The notes beneath the pieces are model-generated. The model did no database searches. It saw nothing but the letters and a program-made list of their open reading frames with translations, and was not told the origin of the DNA. Source: Chloroflexota bacterium (GTDB lineage: Bacteria > Chloroflexota > Anaerolineae > Promineifilales > Promineifilaceae). Taken from it: 9,043 bases of DNA. This document shows positions 1 through 7,200 of this stretch, piece by piece (the stretch's first letter is position 1; the number at the start of each line of letters is the position of its first letter). Both the position numbers and the translations under genes were made by a program. The DNA lies in the NCBI GenBank assembly GCA_003519205.1, contig DOXE01000139.1:4760-13802 (forward strand), read 5' to 3'.

Positions 1-1121
1 GTTGAGATGCTTCCATCCCGGTGGCAAGTTAACAGACCCTCTGACATGCTGGAAAAGATCGTCTCGACTCGTCGTTTTTCTGCTAGTGCTTGGGCATGTA
101 ATAATGCATTTTCAATGGCTACTGCCAATGGTCCGCTTATCGCTTGTAAAACTCTTGAGTCATTTTCGTCAAAATTACCATTCGCTTTATTAATGGCTTC
201 CATGACGCCGATGACCCGTTGTTCGATCTTCAAAGGAACGCACAAGACAGAATTGGTCAAAAACCCAGTATCCCGGTCGACTTTTGTGGAAAATCGAAGG
301 TCTTCGTAAGCATTATTAACAATGGCTGGTTCTCCATGTAGTGCAACCCAACCCGCGATTCCCTGACCTATCTTAAAGCTAACCGGAGGCATGTGGCGAA
401 AGGCCGGACCCATTAGGGCCTCAACAAAAACAATCTCTGTCCCTGATGGATCGGTTAAACCAATGGTGAGAGATTCAGCACCGAGTACCCGGCGGACAGC
501 ATCCGTAACTTGCGATATGATTTCCTCGAGATTTAATGTAGAAGTCAAGGAATGACTGATATCAGAGATTATCCCAAACTCTACCTCTTGCTGTGCTGAT
601 CGTTGACGGAGCAGAGCCCGGTCGAGAAAAACTGTCAACTGGGAGGCTAGCAATGACAAATTATCTGGCTGTACCTGGCAATCGATACCCGGATCAACTA
701 GGCACAACATCCCGGGCAAGGTAATCTGACCTGCGCTTACCGGAAAGGGTAATGGAACGACCATGATTGATTCTTGGGCTATCTGCCAAAGTTCGCTCCG
801 TAATAATTCTCTTGTAGGTGCTTGGTCTTTTTCATAAAACCCAACCGATTCGGATTGGTAAATTTGCTCAAGAAAGACCTCATTAGCCCCCCACCGGTCT
901 TGTTTCATCCGGCCTTCAGCATCACAAATCCAAACGTCGTTGTGTTTTCCAACTGGGTCACTGATGGAGACGATGGTTGAGGTTCCGGTGTGGGTGGCAA
1001 TCAGTTGGGCAGTAGCCGCGCACACGCCATGCGCGTCAAACACTGCATTTAAAACATCGATTAACCTTTCAAGTAAAACAAGCTCACCGGTCCGGTCATT
1101 CAAATTTTGTTGTGTTAACAT
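1..1121 (-). CDS. GAF-GAF-PAS sensor protein, partial (C-terminus beyond left edge)
   Basis: I read this by translating the minus strand. It starts at ATG 1121-1119 (MLTQQNLNDRTGEL) and stays open for 373 codons to base 1. A first, divergent GAF-like domain spans residues ~18-172. A clearer GAF domain spans ~198-343 (SLTSTLNLEEII, then IGQGIAGWVA, SVLCVPLKI, VIGVMEAINK, LAVAIENALL). A PAS domain begins at ~351 with RRVETIFSSMSEGLLTCHRDG and is cut off. No signal peptide or membrane helix is visible, so it should be cytoplasmic. GAF-GAF-PAS usually leads into a histidine kinase or another output domain, but none is seen here, so the output is inference. The start is firm: an in-frame TAG lies 13 codons upstream (TAG CTT GCC) with no other start codon between. 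There is no Shine-Dalgarno sequence, which fits the near-leaderless promoter described separately. The ligand is unknown. Confidence 0.9.
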   Translation of the reverse strand, partial: MLTQQNLNDRTGELVLLERLIDVLNAVFDAHGVCAATAQLIATHTGTSTIVSISDPVGKHNDVWICDAEGRMKQDRWGANEVFLEQIYQSESVGFYEKDQAPTRELLRSELWQIAQESIMVVPLPFPVSAGQITLPGMLCLVDPGIDCQVQPDNLSLLASQLTVFLDRALLRQRSAQQEVEFGIISDISHSLTSTLNLEEIISQVTDAVRRVLGAESLTIGLTDPSGTEIVFVEALMGPAFRHMPPVSFKIGQGIAGWVALHGEPAIVNNAYEDLRFSTKVDRDTGFLTNSVLCVPLKIEQRVIGVMEAINKANGNFDENDSRVLQAISGPLAVAIENALLHAQALAEKRRVETIFSSMSEGLLTCHRDGSIS

Positions 1122-1130
1122 TGCTTGGCA

Positions 1131-1159
1131 TTTATAGCCTTGGACCGGCCAGTTGGCAA
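1131..1159 (-). promoter_or_regulatory. Sigma-70 promoter of the GAF-PAS gene, near-leaderless
   Basis: On the minus strand, TTGCCA (1159-1154) and TATAAA (1136-1131) are separated by exactly 17 bp. Each hexamer matches the consensus (TTGACA, TATAAT) at 5 of 6 positions. Counting 7 nt past the -10 places the start near 1124, only about 3 nt before the ATG at 1121. No ribosome-binding site fits in between, so the transcript is predicted to be leaderless. This is the best promoter match I found in the window. Confidence 0.65.
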
Positions 1160-1160
1160 G

Positions 1161-1172
1161 CTATGATCATAG
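1161..1172. promoter_or_regulatory. 12-bp perfect palindrome, possible operator
   Basis: CTATGATCATAG is its own reverse complement. It sits 1 bp upstream of the -35 hexamer of the GAF-PAS promoter and about 180 bp upstream of eno. That position suits a dimeric regulator acting on the leftward gene. The role is inferred from position and symmetry only. Confidence 0.3.
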
Positions 1173-1209
1173 TACATTGGTTGCCCTGCTTTGCTTGCAT
1201 CTGTTATTA

Positions 1210-1239
1210 TTCTGAGTTTGGAAAAAGTAAGTTTATAGT
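1210..1239 (+). promoter_or_regulatory. Weak candidate promoter for enolase
   Basis: TATAGT (1234-1239) is a fair -10 element (5 of 6). The best -35 at suitable spacing is the poor TTCTGA (1210-1215), 18 bp upstream. A second possibility, TTGATT (1244-1249) with TAATCT (1265-1270), has only 15 bp between the boxes. Either would give eno a leader of roughly 75-105 nt. I cannot choose between them. Confidence 0.25.
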
Positions 1240-1260
1240 AATTTTGATTGGTGATTGGCG

Positions 1261-1298
1261 AGTGTAATCTCGTCTCAAGCCAGTTAAGAGATCTCACT
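1261..1298 (+). promoter_or_regulatory. Imperfect stem-loop in the eno leader
   Basis: AGTGTAATCTC (1261-1271) pairs with GAGATCTCACT (1288-1298) at 9 of 11 positions across a 16-nt loop. It lies about 50 nt upstream of the enolase start. It could be a leader structure or a weak operator dyad. It does not match any riboswitch I recognise and may be chance. Confidence 0.2.
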
Positions 1299-1341
1299 GC
1301 GATCAACTTGGATGCTGGCCAAAATAAGGGAGCAATAGTAA

Positions 1342-2637
<1,296 letters not shown>

Positions 2638-2662
2638 GTGATTAGAAGCTAGGGGTATAATC

Positions 2663-2700
2663 AGCCCACAATGAAAGCATAAGTGCTTTCATTGTGGGCT
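2663..2700. terminator. 17-bp perfect hairpin between convergent genes
   Basis: AGCCCACAATGAAAGCA (2663-2679) and its exact reverse complement (2684-2700) flank a 4-nt loop, TAAG. The hairpin starts 26 nt after the eno stop, and its far arm ends 24 nt beyond the stop of the minus-strand hydrolase. It can therefore serve both genes as a bidirectional terminator. Neither side has a proper U-tract: the plus side continues GTAAAATTTAAC and the minus side TGATTATACCCC. It may be an atypical terminator or mainly a 3'-end-protecting stem. Confidence 0.7.
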
Positions 2701-2724
2701 GTAAAATTTAACCAAAGCTGAAGC

Positions 2725-3654
2725 TCAAAACGGCAAAGGATCCGTGCTAACGATAAATTTGACACCTTTTTCTGCGAATTTATTAAACTGTTCTATTGCA
2801 AGGCTATGGAAATCGACGTCAGGATGCTCAACCGGCGACATACAATCTTTTAGGACATAGATTTGACTTAACAACTCTGGTCTATCTTCGTACTCTTCAA
2901 CGATATCCTCAATAGATTCTAATACGCAGTGACTCTCCGCCTCTCCAGCAATAATTATCGTGCCTCCTTGTTCAATTGAGTCCAGAACAGAATGTTTTTT
3001 GCTGAACCCAGCATGATCAGGTGGAAGTATTTCTGGCCGAAAGATGGAATAATGCTCAGTCAAAGGCAACTTTCCCTTTCTTAAAAATGTTGGTTGACTA
3101 TTTCGAGCTATCGAGTGCCAGAAGACGGCCGACCACAATTCTGGATCTAATGAATTGCCTATCCCGCCGGTAAGAACATGATAAGGCCATATCACGAGCT
3201 CCTTTTTCGCCTGTCGATTGAGTTTCTCGGTATAAGAGGCCGACCATTCCGGAGCTATGAGTGGCTGCCACTTGCTATTGGTGATATCAGAATCCATGAC
3301 GATAGTAAAAGGTGGAGGGTGATTGCCCTGTTCATTGCTCCACCAACTTGGATGAAAAATCTGGTAGGGCAGGTGTGTATCCAAAGAACAGAAAATTTTG
3401 GTAATGATCTCTGCATTGGCATAGAGAAATTCTATCAGACGCCGTATATCGTCTTCGGCTCCCGGCACGTACAAAGAGCCCTGTTTGTGACAGAAGTCGA
3501 TCTGCATATCAATAATCAATAGAAGAACCACTCGTTTGTCGCCAGCTGATGGAGATAAACCACAATCAAATGCCTCAGAAGCAATCCTGTTAATATCTGG
3601 GTAGAATAGGGTGCCAATCCGATCAGGTTCGTAGAAGTCCGGTTTTTTTACCAT
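2725..3654 (-). CDS. Nicotinamidase/isochorismatase-superfamily cysteine hydrolase with insertion
   Basis: The 309-residue protein carries the superfamily's Asp-Lys-Cys triad: D49 in LLIIDMQIDF, K193 in FLRKGKLP, and C243 in AGEAESHCV. Nicotinamidase-type metal ligands are also present: D92 and H94 in DTH, H101 nearby, and H159 in WPYHVLTGGIGNSL, which mirrors the WPxHCVxGTxGA motif of PncA. EHYSIF resembles the ySaF segment after the lysine. The closest known function is conversion of nicotinamide to nicotinate in NAD salvage. However, typical bacterial PncA proteins are ~180-215 residues. This one has an extra ~45-residue N-terminal region and ~50 residues inserted between H101 and W156, so the substrate is uncertain. 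No signal peptide is seen, so it should be cytoplasmic. AAGGAGA (3666-3660), 5 nt before the ATG, supports the start. The gene is divergent from the SixA gene over 92 bp. Confidence 0.88.
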   Translation of the reverse strand: MVKKPDFYEPDRIGTLFYPDINRIASEAFDCGLSPSAGDKRVVLLLIIDMQIDFCHKQGSLYVPGAEDDIRRLIEFLYANAEIITKIFCSLDTHLPYQIFHPSWWSNEQGNHPPPFTIVMDSDITNSKWQPLIAPEWSASYTEKLNRQAKKELVIWPYHVLTGGIGNSLDPELWSAVFWHSIARNSQPTFLRKGKLPLTEHYSIFRPEILPPDHAGFSKKHSVLDSIEQGGTIIIAGEAESHCVLESIEDIVEEYEDRPELLSQIYVLKDCMSPVEHPDVDFHSLAIEQFNKFAEKGVKFIVSTDPLPF

Positions 3655-3673
3655 CCACTTCTCCTTGTTTAAA

Positions 3674-3700
3674 TTGATTTGAAATGGTTCAAAACATCAA
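3674..3700. promoter_or_regulatory. Imperfect dyad in the divergent intergenic region
   Basis: The core TTTGAA-ATGG-TTCAAA (3678-3693) is a perfect inverted repeat with a 4-nt spacer. It is flanked by a further pair, TTGAT (3674-3678) and ATCAA (3696-3700), offset by 3 nt. It lies between the starts of the hydrolase and SixA genes and overlaps the possible -35 of the latter. That makes it a candidate operator for one or both. No regulator family is recognisable from it. Confidence 0.35.
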
Positions 3701-3715
3701 AGTCTATGCTAATAT
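3688..3715 (+). promoter_or_regulatory. Candidate promoter for the SixA gene
   Basis: TAATAT (3710-3715) is preceded by TGC (3707-3709), forming an extended -10. TTCAAA (3688-3693) is a weak -35 at 16 bp spacing. The start would fall near 3722, giving a ~25-nt leader that contains the ribosome-binding site AAAGGA (3734-3739). On the other strand I found no convincing promoter for the hydrolase. The best is TTCAAT-17-TAGACT, which is weak. Confidence 0.35.
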
Positions 3716-3746
3716 CCATTGACATTGAACATAAAAGGATGAATCT

Positions 3747-4244
3747 ATGAAGACTCTAATCATCATGCGTCACGCTAAATCCAGTTGGGATCAGACTAAC
3801 CTTGCCGATCACGATCGGCCGCTAAAGAAACGGGGCGAAAGGGATGCACCGCGAATGGGTGAGTTATTATTAGATGAAGATCTTACCCCTGACTTAATCA
3901 TTAGTTCGTCAGCCAAACGTGCTGTGGCTACCGCCGAAGCGGCAGCAGATGCCTGTGATTACGCAGGCAATATCGTGGTTACTAGAAACTTATATCATGC
4001 CGATCCAGATACTTTTATTGATGAGTTACAGGGTATCACCGATCAATCGTCGGTAGTAGTGATGGTGGTAGGACATAATCCTGGTTTGGAAGAGCTACTT
4101 GAGGAGCTAACAGGAGTTTGGCAGCGATTGCCAACGGCAGCCATTGCCATTGTAAATCTCCCAGTGAATTCATGGGAAGAATTAAACGATATGACACGTG
4201 GAAGCTTGGTAAACCTTTGGACACCAAAGTCAATTGCCGGTTGA
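3747..4244 (+). CDS. sixA: SixA-type phosphohistidine phosphatase
   Basis: The 165-residue protein belongs to the histidine phosphatase superfamily and is close to E. coli SixA (161 residues) in length. It begins with the catalytic motif IIMRHAKSSW, with R8 and the phospho-accepting H9. It also has the second arginine R58 in SSAKRAVATAEA, NLYHADP (81-87), and the second histidine H110 in VVGHNPGLEEL. The DHDRPLKKRGERDAPRMG segment (21-38) is the substrate-side loop typical of the SixA branch. Known members remove phosphate from phosphohistidine in phosphotransfer or PTS-type proteins. The partner here is unknown, as no HPt or PTS gene lies in the window. It is cytoplasmic, with no signal peptide. 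AAAGGA ends 7 nt before the ATG. Its TGA is directly followed, with no gap, by the stop of the giant gene on the other strand. Confidence 0.92.
   Translation: MKTLIIMRHAKSSWDQTNLADHDRPLKKRGERDAPRMGELLLDEDLTPDLIISSSAKRAVATAEAAADACDYAGNIVVTRNLYHADPDTFIDELQGITDQSSVVVMVVGHNPGLEELLEELTGVWQRLPTAAIAIVNLPVNSWEELNDMTRGSLVNLWTPKSIAG
4215..4229 (-). terminator. Short hairpin past the stop of the giant gene (weak)
   Basis: CTTTGG-ACA-CCAAAG forms a 6-bp stem with a 3-nt loop inside the last codons of the SixA gene. Read on the minus strand, it lies 15 nt beyond the stop codon of the giant gene and is followed by GTTTACC. It is the only terminator-like structure I found at this abutting gene end. It is weak and may be chance. 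Confidence 0.2.
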
Positions 4245-7200
4245 TTATAAAGCAGCATTGCCTTGTACCAATCTAGATATTTCAGGATTACCATTCATTT
4301 CATACAAGTGACTCAAACTCTTGTTCTTAGCCACCCACAGACCTACAAGGCCAATACGTAATTCGTATAGTATAGTTCCCTCGGCTGTAATCTCCCACAT
4401 GATTTCTCGCTCAACAAGCCGGTTTAAACCGGTAGTTACCTCGGATGGGTCAAGGTGAATGCTGTATTGTTCCAGGAATTGGACAAGATCGGTCGGTCGA
4501 AACGGAGTTTCATAATCCATTAATCGAGATACTGCTGCAAGTAAGGCTTTCTCAACATAGCTAGATCTTTGCCAAAGATAGGCGAAATGAACCTCACCTA
4601 ACCTTAACATCTCATCCAATGCAGCATTGACATCCGATATTGTGATATACCCATCACGCTCTTCATTTGCTCGACGAACCAGTGTGTAACAAACTAATTG
4701 TAAAAAGTAGGGGTGACCAGCAGTTACACGAAGTATTTTATCAAGCGCAAGATCGTCATAAACAATATTAGGTGTGACAGGATCCCGAACCAAGCGCATG
4801 GCAGCATCTGTACTTAAAAAACTTATCCGGCGATATAAGGCTGAATTAAACAGCACGGACCAATATTCCGTACCAATTTCTTCAAGTCGATGTGTTCCAG
4901 CAAATATGAAGCTTAGCCCTTTACCATGTTGCATTAAATGACGGAGATAAGTGAAAATTGTTTTGGGCAAAATACCATCGCTGACTAGATTTTCAAAAGT
5001 TTCAAACTCGTCAAAAATGAGAAGGATGACGGAATCATTTGGTAATTGTTGTCGAGCTATCTCAAGAAAATCGCGTTGAAATCGGCCGGCAGGATCTACC
5101 TTCCAATATGACGGATCCGGCACGTCAAGATCGTAGCCCCGACTAGCAAATGCATCAGAGATCCCCCAAGCTAAATCTTGGAATAATGTGGGCATTCCAG
5201 GCGTTACCCCGAGGGATTGACAATCTATATAAACGGGCAGAAATCTTTCGGGTAAATGTAGGTCAAGCCGTAGTAGCGCGCTGGTTTTCCCAGTTCGTCG
5301 CTGACCAACTAATATCAATACGATTTGCGATGATTCTGTAAAGGCATTTTGATTTATAAATTCGAACAAATCCTCTCGCCCAAAGAATACAGAACTGTTC
5401 CCTCGCAGCGGCATACCAGGCGAGTATGGGTTTCTGATTCGCACAAATTCTCGAACAGGGGGAAGAAAATGAACCATATCAGCAAAAGCCAACTTTTTAT
5501 TCGTTCCATGTCGATCATTATAAGTTAGCTCGAAGACGATCCTGAAACGCTCTTCGGCATTCGGCTCAATTCTAAATTGGACCTGGCGTTCGCGTCCTGG
5601 GGATAGGATCGGTATGTGCTGTTCTGAAGTGAGCACAGTATAAGTTGGACTTGCTTTAAGCTTGATGAAGATTTGTTCGGCGGATGAACGGCCTACATTC
5701 CGAACGTTTATAGCAATGACTGGTTCAATTTCCGGAACAAGATGCTTGGTGATTAAGTTGATGACAAGCTGAGCCCTACCGAGTAACTCCTCAATCTCTG
5801 CTCGCACAAGTCCCATCCAACGATCAGCTATTGCCAATACGAGAGAATTCTCGATTTGCGGAAGCCAGTAATTGGAATGATATTGAAGTTGTTTTAACAA
5901 GCCTATAGCTTCGTTTAAATATACGAGCCTATCTTCGGCCAAATCAACACGTTCGCTATCTCGCAAACTGATGGAGACCGGCAACAAACTGTCAACTGCT
6001 TCCGAAGATTGATTGGCTTGCTTACGGACTTTGACAAGTTGATCTAATTGTGGTTGGAGGAGGCTGATTTCAGTAATCGACGGTGCAGTCAACAATGCTT
6101 GACCTATATTATACGTTAAGCGCCAATAGTCCAGGTGACGCCATTTGGTTTCAAGTTCGGTTGCATTGTCGAGGGCAGAGGAAATGATGGGTAGGGCCGA
6201 CTCAGGTTGTGAAGCTAATAGAAATAGTCCATCGGCGAGGCTGGCGACGGCTTTATCCTTTTCTTGGCGAGCTTTGTTTGCTAGGTGTAAAAGAAAATCC
6301 GGCGATCCAGTCGATTGTAGGTATTCCATCTCTAATAACTCAAGCAACAAATCTGGTTGCTGCTTTATTTTTAGGAGGAACCGATTGGCTCTAGCGGTTG
6401 GTGAGTTTGATTGGCGGAGGTATGCAATTGCGCTTCCGGCGCCAATAATGGCTACAAAAAGGCCAATAATGATACTTGATATAGCTGGACCTCCTGATAT
6501 TGGTGGGGGTCCAGCAGTCGGTTCGACCTGACCCTGGTGAGTGCCATCGTCAAAATTGAACCGATAGCGGACTTCATTTGCGCCGCTTGGCGGACTCACA
6601 GGCCAGAATAACATATCATTTCCACTTTGTGCTTGTTTTTGTCCATTGTTTACCCATTCACCCGATTCCGGATCGGCAATCTCTAAGGAAACAGTGACTG
6701 GATCATTTTCAACGTCGATCACAGAAACAGCAATGCTATATTTTCCTTGATCAACGTCTACTTTTGGATCAACTAATAATGGAGGACGATTGGATTGTGA
6801 TCGGAATAATTGCACAATGCCGTTGTCTGTGACTGCAACTAATTCGGCTTGTGAATTTGGCAATCGTCTAATGGCTGAAACTTGGAAGAGCTCGCTTCCT
6901 AAATTTAGCAGATCCCAGGTATCTGTGCCATCAGCTGTAATCAGTTGAACCTCTCCAGCTCGATTGCCTACGGCAAGATCGGGTCTTATGTTGCCGTCAA
7001 GATCAGCCCAGTACATGGTCGTAATCCGGCCCACATCTGGCAACCGCCACAGAATATCGCCATCTAAATTGATCCTTAATAGCTCTCCCTCGTCAGTACT
7101 TACATAAAGCGAGTCGTTGGCCGGAATCATGCTTGTTGGCAAGCTTTCCAACGATGTTTGCCAATTTTGATTTCCTCTGGTACTTAAGCTGCGGAGAGTG

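Noticed and set aside
7..309. Plus-strand 100-codon reading frame at the left edge
   Set aside because: It lies opposite the GAF/PAS coding frame, whose minus-strand translation shows clear conserved domains. It has no recognisable protein features.
2656..2661. Perfect TATAAT just before the hairpin
   Set aside because: No -35 element lies 15-19 bp upstream, and there is no plus-strand gene or recognisable RNA downstream. Probably chance.
3178..3522. Plus-strand 114-codon frame inside the hydrolase gene
   Set aside because: It is antisense to a strongly supported enzyme, with no ribosome-binding site or domain.
3719..3724. Perfect TTGACA near the SixA start
   Set aside because: A matching -10 would fall at about 3742, on the start codon region, and no such element is there.
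6145..6531. Plus-strand 128-codon frame antisense to the helical/TM part of the giant gene
   Set aside because: It is low-complexity, without motifs, and fully inside a well-supported coding frame.
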